Origin: Cytophagales bacterium
GTDB lineage: Bacteria; Bacteroidota; Bacteroidia; Cytophagales; Cyclobacteriaceae
Assembly: GCA_020403045.1 (NCBI GenBank)
Contig: JADBYK010000026.1
Location: 1-64,000 of the forward strand
DNA: 64,000 bases
Direction: 5' to 3'
The notes under the pieces were generated by a model. It had not been told where the DNA came from, did no database searches, and saw only the letters and a program-made list of their open reading frames with translations. Below are positions 15,811 to 25,267 of this stretch, piece by piece; the stretch's first letter is position 1, and each line of letters opens with the position of its first letter. Both the position numbers and the translations under genes were made by a program.

Positions 15811-16836
15811 ATGGCGAATTCAAAAAAAGTACTGTTAACAGGAGGAGCGGGGTATATTGGTTCTCATACAGCCGTTCAGTTAATTCAACAAGGCTTTGAA
15901 TTAATTTTAGTGGATGATTTGTCGCGAAGTGAGTTAAGAATTATTGAGGGCGTTGAAAAAATTACCAACCAACGAGTTTCGTTTCATCAAGGAGATTGTA
16001 GTAATTCAGCGTTTTTGGATTCGGTTTTTGAAACCAACCAAATTGATTCAGTTATTCATTTTGCTGCCTACAAATCTGTAAATGAATCCGTTCAACAGCC
16101 CTTGCTCTATTATCAAAATAATGTGGGCTCCATGACAACCTTATTGAAGGCGATGGAAAAATTTCACGTCAACGAAATCATCTTCTCTTCTTCCTGCACG
16201 GTTTATGGAGAGCCTGATCGAATTCCCGTAAACGAATCGGCTCCTTTTAAAAAAGCGGAATCGCCTTATGGGGCAACGAAGCAGATGTGTGAGCGAATTT
16301 TGGAAGACTGCATTCAAGCCAATAAAGAATTGCGATCTGTATCGTTGCGTTATTTCAATCCTGTTGGCGCACACCCCTCTGCTCAGATAGGAGAATTGCC
16401 AATTGGCACACCATCTAATTTGGTTCCCTATGTAACACAAACGGCAGCGGGCATTCGCCAAAAGTTAACTGTGTTTGGAAATGACTACAACACACCGGAC
16501 GGAAGTTGTATGCGGGATTTCATTCACGTGGTGGACTTGGCAAAAGCGCATGTGATGGCGTTGCAAAAAGTAGAGGCGCTTGAAAATCGAGGTGAAGTGT
16601 TCAATTTGGGTACTGGCATCGGTGTAACGGTACTAGACTTGGTGAAACGATTTGTCAAAACAACAGGCATACCATTAAACTATGAAGTGGGCCCTCGCAG
16701 GGCGGGCGATGTAGAAAAGATCTATGCCGATCCGGCAAAAGCTGCCAACATCCTCGGGTGGCGAACTCAACTGAGCCTGGAAGATTCGCTGTTGCACGCC
16801 TGGCAATGGGAAAAACAAATCAGGGGAATCAAATGA
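15811..16836 (+). CDS. galE: UDP-glucose 4-epimerase
   Basis: A 341-residue extended SDR interconverting UDP-glucose and UDP-galactose (or the N-acetyl forms). It has GGAGYIGSHTAVQL at the amino end, SSCTVYGEP near 128, catalytic YGATK near 150, the GalE-typical RYFNPVGAHPSAQIGE, and DGSCMRDFIHVVDLA near 230. The stop overlaps the aminotransferase start (ATGA). Specificity for acetylated substrates cannot be told from sequence alone. Confidence 0.93.
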   Translation: MANSKKVLLTGGAGYIGSHTAVQLIQQGFELILVDDLSRSELRIIEGVEKITNQRVSFHQGDCSNSAFLDSVFETNQIDSVIHFAAYKSVNESVQQPLLYYQNNVGSMTTLLKAMEKFHVNEIIFSSSCTVYGEPDRIPVNESAPFKKAESPYGATKQMCERILEDCIQANKELRSVSLRYFNPVGAHPSAQIGELPIGTPSNLVPYVTQTAAGIRQKLTVFGNDYNTPDGSCMRDFIHVVDLAKAHVMALQKVEALENRGEVFNLGTGIGVTVLDLVKRFVKTTGIPLNYEVGPRRAGDVEKIYADPAKAANILGWRTQLSLEDSLLHAWQWEKQIRGIK

Positions 16837-17969
16837 TGCAAAAAATACAAATGGTTGATTTGCGAAGCCAATACCTCCGCATTAAAACTGAAATTGATTC
16901 AGCTATCGAAAGTGTGTTACAAGCATCTGCGTTTATTCAAGGACCAGAAGTAAAAGAGTTTGCGCAAGCGCTCTCCATTAAAAATCAAAATACACACGTA
17001 ATTCCTTGTGCCAATGGCACAGACGCTTTGCAGATTGCCATGATGGCATTAGATCTTAAGCATGGTGATGAAGTGATATTGCCCGTGCACACGTACGTGG
17101 CAACAGCCGAAGTGATTGCTTTGCTTGGGTTGATCCCGATTTTTATTGATGTCGATGCGAATACTTTCAACATTGATGTCGATCAAATTGAAAGCAAAAT
17201 CACGCCTCGCACAAAAGCGATCGTGCCGGTGCATTTGTATGGGCAATGTGCAGACATGGAACCCATTCTAAAAATTGCGAAAGCACACAATCTTTTTGTG
17301 ATTGAAGATGTAGCTCAAGCGCTTGGCGCGGAATATACATTTGCTGATGGCACCATAAAGAAAGCGGGAACGATGGGTGTCGTTGGCACAACTTCTTTTT
17401 TTCCGTCTAAGAATTTAGGTGCTTATGGAGATGGTGGCGCAATTTTTACGCACGATTCTTTGCTGGCAGAAAAAATGGCGATGATAGCCAGTCATGGACA
17501 AAAAGTGAAATACCACCACGATGTGATTGGTATCAACAGTCGATTGGATACGCTACAGGCGGCCATTTTGAACGTGAAGTTGAAATATTTGCATGAATAC
17601 ACGCGCAAACGAAATGAAGCAGCCAATTTCTACGATCACGAACTAACATCTTGCAACTTTTTAAAAATACCTAAAAGAGCAAAATATTCTACGCATGTAT
17701 TCCATCAATACACCCTAAAAGCAAAAGGCATCGATCGAGATGATTTCAAAAAATATTTGGAGGGCAAAGGCATTCCATCGATGATTTATTATCCGGTGCC
17801 TTTGCACTTGCAAAAGGCGTATCAGCGGCCTGGCTTTGGAATAGGATCCTTTCCGGTTACGGAGCAACTTTCTAAAACAGTCATCTCGATACCCATCCAC
17901 ACGGAAATGACCTCGGAAGAATTGGTGTACATTTGTCAGACGGTCAAAGAATATCCTCGCCATGCCTGA
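16833..17969 (+). CDS. wbpE: DegT/DnrJ family aminotransferase, WbpE-like
   Basis: A 378-residue PLP enzyme. Its expected reaction is transamination of UDP-3-keto-GlcNAc-uronate to the 3-amino sugar with glutamate. Motifs are VDLRSQY at the amino end, [11 protein letters not shown] near 55, the pocket segment [13 protein letters not shown] near 155, and the PLP lysine in [13 protein letters not shown] near 190. The open frame extends to 16758, but [10 protein letters not shown] at 16833 is the natural start and gives an ATGA overlap with galE. The 3' end overlaps wbpD by 8 bp. Confidence 0.9.
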   Translation: MMQKIQMVDLRSQYLRIKTEIDSAIESVLQASAFIQGPEVKEFAQALSIKNQNTHVIPCANGTDALQIAMMALDLKHGDEVILPVHTYVATAEVIALLGLIPIFIDVDANTFNIDVDQIESKITPRTKAIVPVHLYGQCADMEPILKIAKAHNLFVIEDVAQALGAEYTFADGTIKKAGTMGVVGTTSFFPSKNLGAYGDGGAIFTHDSLLAEKMAMIASHGQKVKYHHDVIGINSRLDTLQAAILNVKLKYLHEYTRKRNEAANFYDHELTSCNFLKIPKRAKYSTHVFHQYTLKAKGIDRDDFKKYLEGKGIPSMIYYPVPLHLQKAYQRPGFGIGSFPVTEQLSKTVISIPIHTEMTSEELVYICQTVKEYPRHA

Positions 17970-18540
17970 CAAGAATTATTTCTCACATGAAACGGCCGTG
18001 ATTGATGAAGGCTGCGAAATAGGCGCAGGAACAAAAATTTGGCATTTCTCACACATCATGCCGCGCTGTATCATTGGCGAGAACTGCAATGTTGGACAAA
18101 ATGTGGTGATCTCTCCCGAAGTGGTTTTGGGTAAGAATGTGAAGGTTCAAAACAATGTATCGATCTACACCGGGGTTATTTGTGAAGACAATGTTTTTTT
18201 GGGGCCATCGATGGTGTTTACCAATGTGATTAATCCACGTAGTGCCATCAACCGAAAAAATGAGTACGCCAGGACGGTGGTGAAAAAAGGAGCATCTATT
18301 GGCGCCAATGCAACGATTGTTTGTGGCCACGATATCGGTCAATTTGCTTTTATCGGAGCGGGCGCAGTCGTTACCAAAAATGTGCCTGATTACGCATTGG
18401 TGATGGGCAATCCTGCAAAGCAAACCGGATGGATGAGCGAGTATGGGCATAAACTTTCATTTGATAAAAACGGTGAGGCGACTTGTGTCGAAAGCGGGGA
18501 AAAATATGTTTTGAAAGACGGAAAAGTTTCAAAGTTGTAA
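17962..18540 (+). CDS. wbpD: WbpD-like UDP-3-amino-uronate N-acetyltransferase
   Basis: A 192-residue left-handed beta-helix acetyltransferase with isoleucine-patch hexapeptides throughout ([43 protein letters not shown]). It matches WbpD/WlbB, which acetylates the 3-amino group to give UDP-2,3-diacetamido-2,3-dideoxy-D-glucuronate. The conserved segment [15 protein letters not shown] near residue 90 and the catalytic-type His in IVCGHDIG near 118 are visible. It follows its substrate-producing aminotransferase with an 8-bp overlap. Confidence 0.9.
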   Translation: MPDKNYFSHETAVIDEGCEIGAGTKIWHFSHIMPRCIIGENCNVGQNVVISPEVVLGKNVKVQNNVSIYTGVICEDNVFLGPSMVFTNVINPRSAINRKNEYARTVVKKGASIGANATIVCGHDIGQFAFIGAGAVVTKNVPDYALVMGNPAKQTGWMSEYGHKLSFDKNGEATCVESGEKYVLKDGKVSKL

Positions 18541-18546
18541 AAAACA

Positions 18547-18588
18547 AGTCAGTGGTAAGCAGTCACTGGTGGTCGGTCGGTAATCAGT
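18547..18588. repeat. Degenerate heptad repeat, consensus RGTCAGT
   Basis: Six consecutive 7-bp units occupy the wbpD-wbpB spacer. Clear units are AGTCAGT (18547), AGTCACT (18561), GGTCGGT (18575) and AATCAGT (18582), each zero or one change from RGTCAGT. The other two units are diverged. CAGTG (18550-18554) and CACTG (18564-18568) are also inverse to each other. Confidence 0.6.
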
Positions 18589-18633
18589 TATAGATATTCG
18601 GTGAATCATGCCAATCATTAAATCATAGAAATC

Positions 18634-19536
18634 ATGGTCAATTTTGCATTAATAGGTGCAGCCGGCTACATCGCACCGCGACATTTGCAGGCCATCAAAG
18701 ACACGGGCAATAATCTGTTGGCAGCCTTGGATCGTTTTGATAGTGTTGGCATCATGGATTCGTATTTTCCAAAAGCGGATTTTTTCACTGAGTTCGAGCG
18801 GTTTGATCGTCACATCGATAAGCTAAAAAGACAAGGACAGAAAATCGACTTCGTCAGCATCTGTTCGCCTAATTATTTGCACGATTCCCATATTCGATTT
18901 GCTTTACGTAATCAGGCCGATGCCATTTGTGAAAAGCCCTTGGTGTTGAATCCGTGGAATGTTGATGCATTGGCAGAAATTGAAAAAGAAACTGGCAAGA
19001 AAGTATATACCATCCTTCAATTGCGCTTGCACCCTAACATCCAAGCTTTGAAAAAGAAAGTGGACGAAGCAAAAGGCGGTCAGGTTTTTGATGTTGATTT
19101 GACCTATATTACGTCACGTGGAAAATGGTATTTCCATAGTTGGAAAGGGGAAGAAATCAAATCGGGCGGCATAGCCACCAACATTGGCATCCATTTTTTT
19201 GACATGCTGCTGTGGGTTTTCGGAAAAGTAAAAAGCAGCTCGGTTTCAGCGTATGAAGCTGATCATGCAGCCGGTTACCTGGAACTAGAAAAGGCTCGCA
19301 TTAATTGGTCTTTGAGCATAAATGAAGACCATCTCCCAGATGAAGTGAAGGCCAAGGGAAAACGTACTTTCCGGTCCTTAAAAATGGATGGAATGGAAAT
19401 CGAATTCAGTGATGGTTTTACGGAATTGCATACCAATAGCTATCGCGAGATATTGGCGGGTAGGGGTTTTGGGCTGGCCGAGGCTCGGCCATCTATCGAA
19501 TTAGCCTATCAATTAAGGCAATCAAAGGGCGAATAA
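18634..19536 (+). CDS. wbpB: WbpB-like UDP-GlcNAc-uronate 3-dehydrogenase (Gfo/Idh/MocA)
   Basis: A 300-residue Gfo/Idh/MocA oxidoreductase. It begins FALIGAAGYIAPRHLQAI, a variant nucleotide-binding motif seen in WbpB/WlbA, followed by SICSPNYLH and the EKPL motif (CEKPLVLNPWN) near residue 105. GGIATNIGIHFFDML near 190 carries the catalytic His. It oxidises C3 of UDP-GlcNAc-uronate ahead of WbpE. The gene order (tviB, galE, wbpE, wbpD, wbpB) places it last in the subcluster, after a 93-bp spacer filled with heptad repeats. Confidence 0.9.
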   Translation: MVNFALIGAAGYIAPRHLQAIKDTGNNLLAALDRFDSVGIMDSYFPKADFFTEFERFDRHIDKLKRQGQKIDFVSICSPNYLHDSHIRFALRNQADAICEKPLVLNPWNVDALAEIEKETGKKVYTILQLRLHPNIQALKKKVDEAKGGQVFDVDLTYITSRGKWYFHSWKGEEIKSGGIATNIGIHFFDMLLWVFGKVKSSSVSAYEADHAAGYLELEKARINWSLSINEDHLPDEVKAKGKRTFRSLKMDGMEIEFSDGFTELHTNSYREILAGRGFGLAEARPSIELAYQLRQSKGE

Positions 19537-19569
19537 CTTTTCGTAAATTCGCGGTCTAAAATTCAACAG

Positions 19570-20454
19570 ATGAAGGGAATCATATTGGCTGGCGGCTCAG
19601 GCACAAGGCTTTATCCATTGACCAAGTCGGTATCGAAGCAGATGCTGCCCATTTATGATAAGCCGATGATCTACTACCCTTTGTCGGTACTGATGTTGGC
19701 CAACATTCGCGAAATCTTAATTATCTCCACTCCACAAGACCTGCCACTGTTCAAAAACTTATTAGGTGATGGGTCCGACTTAGGTATTACACTTGAGTAC
19801 CGGGAGCAACCCTCACCCGATGGCTTGGCGCAGGCATTCTTGATTGGGGAGTCGTTCATTGGAAATGATTCGGCTTGTTTGGTTTTAGGGGATAACATTT
19901 TTTATGGATACAATTTTTCTTCACAACTGGAACAAGCAAGTCAGCTAACAAAGGGCTCAGTCGTTTTCGGATATTATGTTAACGATCCGCACCGGTATGG
20001 CGTGGTTGATTTTGATGATCATGGAAGAGTCTTGGCTATCGAAGAAAAGCCAAAAGAACCTAAATCAAATTATGCGGTAACCGGTCTCTACTTTTACGAT
20101 AACACGGTTGTTCAAAAAGCAAAGACGATTAAGCCTTCACCACGGGGTGAACTCGAGATTACTGACTTGAATAAACTCTATTTGGCCGAAGGTACCTTAC
20201 AGGTTAAATTATTGGGCCGGGGAATGGCCTGGCTAGATACGGGAACGCATGAGTCGCTCATCCGTGCTTCTACGTTTGTCGAGTCGATCGAAGAAAGACA
20301 GGGTTTGAAAATTGCATGTTTGGAAGAAATCTCTTTTCGCAAAGGTTATATCTCCAAAGAGAAACTATTAGAGTTGGCCCAACCGTTATTGAAAAACCAA
20401 TACGGACAATACCTGGTGAAAGTAGCCAATGAAAAAGTAATCAAGTCTGCCTAA
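19570..20454 (+). CDS. rmlA: Glucose-1-phosphate thymidylyltransferase
   Basis: A 294-residue nucleotidyltransferase making dTDP-glucose from dTTP and glucose 1-phosphate. It opens with [19 protein letters not shown], the diagnostic pyrophosphorylase loop, and has [31 protein letters not shown] and [15 protein letters not shown]. The stop overlaps the rmlC start by one base (TAATG). Confidence 0.96.
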   Translation: MKGIILAGGSGTRLYPLTKSVSKQMLPIYDKPMIYYPLSVLMLANIREILIISTPQDLPLFKNLLGDGSDLGITLEYREQPSPDGLAQAFLIGESFIGNDSACLVLGDNIFYGYNFSSQLEQASQLTKGSVVFGYYVNDPHRYGVVDFDDHGRVLAIEEKPKEPKSNYAVTGLYFYDNTVVQKAKTIKPSPRGELEITDLNKLYLAEGTLQVKLLGRGMAWLDTGTHESLIRASTFVESIEERQGLKIACLEEISFRKGYISKEKLLELAQPLLKNQYGQYLVKVANEKVIKSA

Positions 20455-21002
20455 TGAATATTGTTGAAACAGGATTTGATGGATTAGTTGTATTGGAGCC
20501 TAAGGTGATTGAAGACCCCCGCGGCTATTTTATGGAATCGTATCGGTACGATGTCCTGAAATCCAAGGGAATTGATATCCATTTTATTCAAGACAATCAA
20601 TCCAAATCGAAGAGAGGAGTGCTGCGCGGACTCCACTATCAAAATACTCCTCATCAACAAACTAAATTGATTCGGGTACTTTCAGGTGAGATTTTGGATG
20701 TAGTCGTAGACCTGCGCAAATACAAATCCACATTTGGTACGTCATTCGCTATTGCTCTGTCAGCAGAAAATAAAAAGCAACTACTCGTGCCTCGCGGTTT
20801 TGCCCACGGTTTCTTGGTTTTGGGTGATAGTGCTGAGATTTTGTATAAATGCGATGAATTTTATCATCCAGAAGCGGAGGGAGGCATTATGTACAATGAT
20901 CCGGCATTGAAAATTGATTGGGGTATGAAAGAGGAAGACCTTGTTCTTTCACAGCGCGACCGGAATCATCCAACTTTAGAAAAAGCAATTTTTAATTTTT
21001 AG
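20454..21002 (+). CDS. rmlC: dTDP-4-dehydrorhamnose 3,5-epimerase
   Basis: A 182-residue cupin epimerising C3 and C5 of dTDP-4-keto-6-deoxyglucose. It shows DPRGYFMESY near residue 22, the catalytic His in GVLRGLHYQ near 62, VVVDLRK, LVPRGFAHGF near 118 and YKCDEFYHPEAEGG with the conserved Tyr. It lies between rmlA and rmlB in a tight operon. Confidence 0.95.
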   Translation: MNIVETGFDGLVVLEPKVIEDPRGYFMESYRYDVLKSKGIDIHFIQDNQSKSKRGVLRGLHYQNTPHQQTKLIRVLSGEILDVVVDLRKYKSTFGTSFAIALSAENKKQLLVPRGFAHGFLVLGDSAEILYKCDEFYHPEAEGGIMYNDPALKIDWGMKEEDLVLSQRDRNHPTLEKAIFNF

Positions 21003-21005
21003 TAA

Positions 21006-22016
21006 ATGAAGACTTTATTGGTTACTGGCGGAGCAGGTTTTATTGGTTCAAATTTTATAGTGCACATTTTAGAAAATAACCCAGATTGCAAAATTGTCAA
21101 CCTAGACGCATTAACCTATGCGGGAGATCTGAGCAACTTACAAGAAGTTGAGCGGCATTCGCGTTACGTTTTCGAAAAAGGCGACATTTGCGATCGACAG
21201 CTGTTGGAAAATTTGTTTGCTAAATACCAATTTAACGGAGTCGTTCACTTTGCCGCAGAATCGCACGTAGATAATTCCATTGAAGGGCCTGAAGCGTTTA
21301 TTCGCACCAATGTATTTGGAACATTTACGTTATTAGATGTGGCTAGAAATGCCTGGATGGAAGCTCCCTTCAAATTCAAGTCAGGATTAGAAAACAATCG
21401 ATTTTTGCATGTCTCTACCGATGAAGTGTATGGTTCATTGGGTGAAGTCGGGTTGTTTTCGGAATCAACGGCTTACGCACCCAATAGTCCATACTCCGCT
21501 TCTAAAGCAAGTAGCGATTTTATGGTGCGTAGTTATTTCCACACTTATGGGTTGAACGTAGTAACTACCAATTGCTCTAACAACTATGGCCCTAAGCAGC
21601 ACAAGGAGAAATTGATTCCCACGATTATCCGCAAGGCATTGGCCGAGCAGCCCATCCCCATTTATGGCGATGGTAAGAACGTACGTGATTGGTTGTATGT
21701 GCTCGATCATTGCAAGGGAATTTCGTTAGCTTTTGAAAAAGGAAAGTCAGGAGAGACATATAACATTGGTGGAAGAAATGAACGAAATAACAATCAGATT
21801 GTTGATCGGATCTGTTCGTTATTGGATAAGACAAGGCCGCGGAAAAATGGTGCCTCCTACAAAGAATTAATCGCCTTTGTAAAAGACAGAGCTGGCCACG
21901 ATAAGCGATATGCCATTGATGCAACTAAAATTGAAACAGAGTTGGGGTGGAAGGCAGAGGAGGTTTTTGATACGGGAATTGAGAAGACAATCAATTGGTA
22001 TTTGCCAACGTATTAG
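21006..22016 (+). CDS. rmlB: dTDP-glucose 4,6-dehydratase
   Basis: A 336-residue extended SDR converting dTDP-glucose to dTDP-4-keto-6-deoxyglucose. It has GGAGFIGSNFIVH at the amino end, HFAAESHVDNSI near 80, VSTDEVYGSLGE (catalytic Asp-Glu) near 138, YSASKASSD near 165 and NCSNNYGPKQH. It closes the rml group. RmlD, the final reductase for dTDP-rhamnose, is absent from the window. Confidence 0.96.
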   Translation: MKTLLVTGGAGFIGSNFIVHILENNPDCKIVNLDALTYAGDLSNLQEVERHSRYVFEKGDICDRQLLENLFAKYQFNGVVHFAAESHVDNSIEGPEAFIRTNVFGTFTLLDVARNAWMEAPFKFKSGLENNRFLHVSTDEVYGSLGEVGLFSESTAYAPNSPYSASKASSDFMVRSYFHTYGLNVVTTNCSNNYGPKQHKEKLIPTIIRKALAEQPIPIYGDGKNVRDWLYVLDHCKGISLAFEKGKSGETYNIGGRNERNNNQIVDRICSLLDKTRPRKNGASYKELIAFVKDRAGHDKRYAIDATKIETELGWKAEEVFDTGIEKTINWYLPTY

Positions 22017-22102
22017 TTTAAAACTTAAATATGTAATACATTGAAAAAGAACTTTAAAAGTTGATGAAACTTAACATGATTGCGACATAATGGTAGCGTT
22101 TT

Positions 22103-23488
22103 ATGGTGCAGAAAATTGAAGACTTTGTTAACCAGAGAACATCGTATGTCCTTTGCGGAATCCTTGTTCTTAGTTCGCTATTACGCCTCTATCATATAAA
22201 TTTTCAGAGCCTTTGGCTAGACGAACTTTATTCAATTGTGCCTACTGCCCCTGAAAACTCACTCCATTCAGTAATCGAATATTCTAAGGCAGATCAACCT
22301 CCATTGTTTTTTATTTATATCCATTACATTTTCAAGATTTTTGGTTACAACGAAATCGTTGGGCGAATAGCTTGCGCGTTTATTGGTTTGCTCAGTATTC
22401 CTATAATTTATTTTTTAGGGAAGGAATACCACGGAAAACTTACAGGGATCTTTGCCGCACTATTAACGGGAATCAATTACTTCCATATTTATTATTCTCA
22501 AGAACTCAGGTTTTACACTATGGCGTTTTTTTTCGCCTCACTTTCTTATTTGTTTTACATAAGAGCTTTTAAGTATGTTAGGCTAATTGACTTTATTGGA
22601 TATTCAATATCGACCGTTTGCCTTTTGTATACACATTATTTTGGATTGATAATTTTTGGAACCCAAGCCCTAACTTTTTTGATACTACTTAAGGGGAAAA
22701 GGAATTCCAAATTTGTGTTGCTATCTATTTCAGCAGCAATAGTTACTTTGGTCGCTTTGATTCCCTGGATGCCAATAATACTAAACGACATCGGTGTGGA
22801 TGTAGGCTGGATTAAAACGCCAAGCCCTGGTTTTGTAGCTGAATATCTTTATGATTATACCGGAAAGGATATGCTCACCACTATCATATTTATTACACTC
22901 TTATATTTTTCTTTTAAATCAATAAAGGAGGAACCCGATGCTAATCAAAAGTGGTTATTCTTTATTTTAATTGTTTGGATCGTATTAACCTATTTGGTGC
23001 CCTACGTGAGGTCGATAGTAGTATCTCCAATGCTTCATAGTCGGTACACAATTGTTACCTTGCCCGCGTGGATAACACTTTTCGCCTTTGGTTGGACGAG
23101 GATAAGCAAGCTAAAATGGAAGTATTCTATCCCGTTAATTTTAGCGCTTTCCTTTATGGTAAATATGACTTACTTTAAACGCCACTACACTAATTTAATA
23201 AAGGAACAATATAGAGAGGTAAGCCAGATAGTAATATCGAAAAATGTGTTTAACCTTCCAATCTACTCAAGCCTTTCGTGGCATTTTGGTTTTTACTTTA
23301 GAAACAATCCTATTGAGGTGAAGGATATACGTCAAGTTGATTTTTCACATGAACAAAAATTTTGGCTGCTCCAAGCACATTATTCGGAGGAGGAAATGGA
23401 GGCTGAAGTAAAATCATTGAAAGATTTTAAGGTAATCGAACGACACAATTTATTTGGTGCCAATGCTATTTTAATGGCAAGGAAGTAA
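22103..23488 (+). CDS. GT-C membrane glycosyltransferase (ArnT/PMT-like, GT39/GT83 group)
   Basis: A 461-residue protein with about ten to twelve hydrophobic helices. After helix 1 it has LWLDELYSI near residue 38, the acidic DE pair in the first outer loop that is catalytic in GT-C enzymes using polyprenyl-phosphate sugars. QPPLFFIYIHYIFKIFG and FHIYYSQELRFYTM are typical of the family. It probably transfers a sugar from undecaprenyl phosphate to a glycan or lipid outside the membrane; donor and acceptor are unknown. It is AT-richer than the rml genes. A 614-bp gene-poor gap follows. Confidence 0.8.
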   Translation: MVQKIEDFVNQRTSYVLCGILVLSSLLRLYHINFQSLWLDELYSIVPTAPENSLHSVIEYSKADQPPLFFIYIHYIFKIFGYNEIVGRIACAFIGLLSIPIIYFLGKEYHGKLTGIFAALLTGINYFHIYYSQELRFYTMAFFFASLSYLFYIRAFKYVRLIDFIGYSISTVCLLYTHYFGLIIFGTQALTFLILLKGKRNSKFVLLSISAAIVTLVALIPWMPIILNDIGVDVGWIKTPSPGFVAEYLYDYTGKDMLTTIIFITLLYFSFKSIKEEPDANQKWLFFILIVWIVLTYLVPYVRSIVVSPMLHSRYTIVTLPAWITLFAFGWTRISKLKWKYSIPLILALSFMVNMTYFKRHYTNLIKEQYREVSQIVISKNVFNLPIYSSLSWHFGFYFRNNPIEVKDIRQVDFSHEQKFWLLQAHYSEEEMEAEVKSLKDFKVIERHNLFGANAILMARK

Positions 23489-23910
23489 GATGTCATTGCT
23501 CTTTAGATGAATAGACTAGGTTATAGTCAATGATTTTCAGATTTCAAGAGCACTATCTTTCCAGACGATTCCAGTACATGATTTTTTCCGTTAACAAAGT
23601 CCATTTCCAAGCATTTTTTGCCGATCGACTATAAGCCGTTAATTTAATCTACTATGCCGGTTTTGTTTCTAGGCACGTTATAGAAATTTTGATTGTTCGC
23701 GAACCTCTCGTTCTCTTCCTTTTTCACAGTTGATTTGGTAAAGAATTTTCAATTTGGCTAACGTTGGAGTATTAGGTGCAACAATCTGCTGATGGACTGA
23801 CTCATACTTTTTTTAATTGGAGAGACATTCTTGAAAAAAGACAGCGCTTGCAAATTTATTAATGAGGTAGCAACGGTTATGAGCTATGATTTTCTAATCA
23901 AAATAAAATT

Positions 23911-24015
23911 ATGGCAAAAGGCCAAAAGGCCTGTACATACGCCAAATTGAAATCCGAAAGGACCAAAAAGAGAAAAAAGGCAAAAAGGATGGGTTTTTTT
24001 AGTTTCTGGCATTAG
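23911..24015 (+). CDS. Possible 34-residue basic peptide, unrecognised
   Basis: An ATG preceded by an A/T-rich leader, favourable for initiation in Bacteroidetes, opens a 34-codon frame ending at TAG 24015. The peptide is very basic in the middle (SERTKKRKKAKRMG) with an aromatic end FFSFWH. I do not recognise a family. It could be a small nucleic-acid-binding or leader peptide, or chance coding in A-rich DNA. No Shine-Dalgarno is expected in this phylum, so its absence tells nothing. Confidence 0.3.
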   Translation: MAKGQKACTYAKLKSERTKKRKKAKRMGFFSFWH

Positions 24016-24127
24016 GGGGTGTATCAATATGACTTCGAGCGATAACTTGAAGGGTTGGTTAATCTTTGTTGCTGCCGCCAGCTCGGAGAATTTTGAAATA
24101 GCATTAATTGAATCCCCCGTAAATCAC

Positions 24128-24135
24128 TAGATTTG
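24128..24135 (+). promoter_or_regulatory. TAnnTTTG -7 element for gmd and the second half of the locus
   Basis: TAGATTTG lies 20 bp before the gmd start codon. A TTG at 24108-24110 is 17 bp upstream, slightly shorter than the usual 19-21. Expected transcription start is near 24142. Confidence 0.45.
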
Positions 24136-24154
24136 TATTCTTATTCTATTTTTT

Positions 24155-25267
24155 GTGAAAAAAGCTCTTATAACAGGAATCACTGGTCAAGATGGTGCTT
24201 ACTTAGCCGAATTTCTCCTTACTAAAGGTTATGAGGTTCACGGTATTAAAAGAAGGAGCTCCTTATTCAATACGGATAGGATAGACCACCTCTATCAGGA
24301 CCCTCATGAGAAAAATCTAAAACTTAAACTTCATTACGGAGACTTATCTGATAGCGGAAATTTGATACGAATTGTTCAAGAAGTACAACCCGATGAAATT
24401 TATAACCTGGGGGCGATGTCTCATGTAAAGGTGAGTTTTGATACACCAGAATATACAGCGGATGTGGATGGAATTGGCACTTTACGTTTGTTAGAGGCCA
24501 TTCGTATTCTTGGGTTGGAAACGAAAACCAGGTTTTATCAAGCATCTACCTCTGAATTATATGGCTTGGTGCAGCAAGTGCCGCAAAGCGAGACCACTCC
24601 CTTTTATCCTAGATCACCTTATGCGGTGGCAAAGTTGTATAGCTATTGGATTACGGTAAACTATCGTGAGGCATATAATCTTTATGCTTGCAACGGGATT
24701 TTATTCAATCATGAATCTCCCTTACGCGGAGAGACCTTTGTTACCAGAAAAATTACAAGGGCTGTTAGCAGGATCGTATTGGGGTTGCAGCAAACAATGT
24801 TCATGGGTAACATTGATGCGAAGCGAGATTGGGGGCATGCGAAGGATTATGTGGAGGCCATGTGGTTGATGCTTCAGCAAAATACTGCTGAAGATTTTGT
24901 GATTGCCACTGGAGTGACTACCACCGTAAGAGAATTTATAATTAAAGCATTTAAGGAGCTTGATATTACACTCCAATTTTCAGGAGACGGCATCAACGAA
25001 AAGGGGGTAGTAACAAAATCTGACAACCCAGCATTTTTGGTAAAAGTCGGCCAAGAAGTAGTTAGAATCGATCCAAAGTATTTCCGCCCTACAGAAGTTG
25101 AACTCTTGATAGGTGATCCAACTAAAGCTATGTCAAAATTGGGATGGAAACCAAAATATGATTTGGATGTATTAGTGAAAGAAATGATGGCAAGCGATTT
25201 GGAGCTTTTCAAACGAGACCACTATCTCAAAGAGGGCGGCCATAAAATTTTCCAATACCACGAATAA
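24155..25267 (+). CDS. gmd: GDP-mannose 4,6-dehydratase
   Basis: A 370-residue extended SDR making GDP-4-keto-6-deoxymannose. It starts with GTG, giving [21 protein letters not shown] with the family GxxGxx[31 protein letters not shown] near residue 130, catalytic YAVAK near 150 and [17 protein letters not shown] near 188 are all conserved. Its stop abuts fcl, the next enzyme in GDP-L-fucose synthesis. Confidence 0.96.
   Translation: MKKALITGITGQDGAYLAEFLLTKGYEVHGIKRRSSLFNTDRIDHLYQDPHEKNLKLKLHYGDLSDSGNLIRIVQEVQPDEIYNLGAMSHVKVSFDTPEYTADVDGIGTLRLLEAIRILGLETKTRFYQASTSELYGLVQQVPQSETTPFYPRSPYAVAKLYSYWITVNYREAYNLYACNGILFNHESPLRGETFVTRKITRAVSRIVLGLQQTMFMGNIDAKRDWGHAKDYVEAMWLMLQQNTAEDFVIATGVTTTVREFIIKAFKELDITLQFSGDGINEKGVVTKSDNPAFLVKVGQEVVRIDPKYFRPTEVELLIGDPTKAMSKLGWKPKYDLDVLVKEMMASDLELFKRDHYLKEGGHKIFQYHE

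Larger units (their letters stand above)
23489..24154. other. Gene-poor 666-bp gap between the two halves of the polysaccharide locus
   Basis: No conserved gene was recognised on either strand. The gap contains a possible 34-codon basic ORF (23911-24015) and a TAGATTTG promoter element before gmd (24128-24135). I see no transposase remnant, tRNA or attachment site. Its AT-rich, frame-broken look fits a decayed gene or an insertion junction, but nothing identifies its source. Confidence 0.5.

Noticed and set aside
16758-16832. Extended start of the WbpE-like aminotransferase
   Set aside because: These codons lie in another frame of galE and precede the conserved amino end; ATG 16833 gives an ATGA junction.
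23489-24154. A decayed rmlD, pseG or transposase gene in the gap
   Set aside because: Reading the frames by eye gave no stretch matching these families; stops are frequent in all frames examined.
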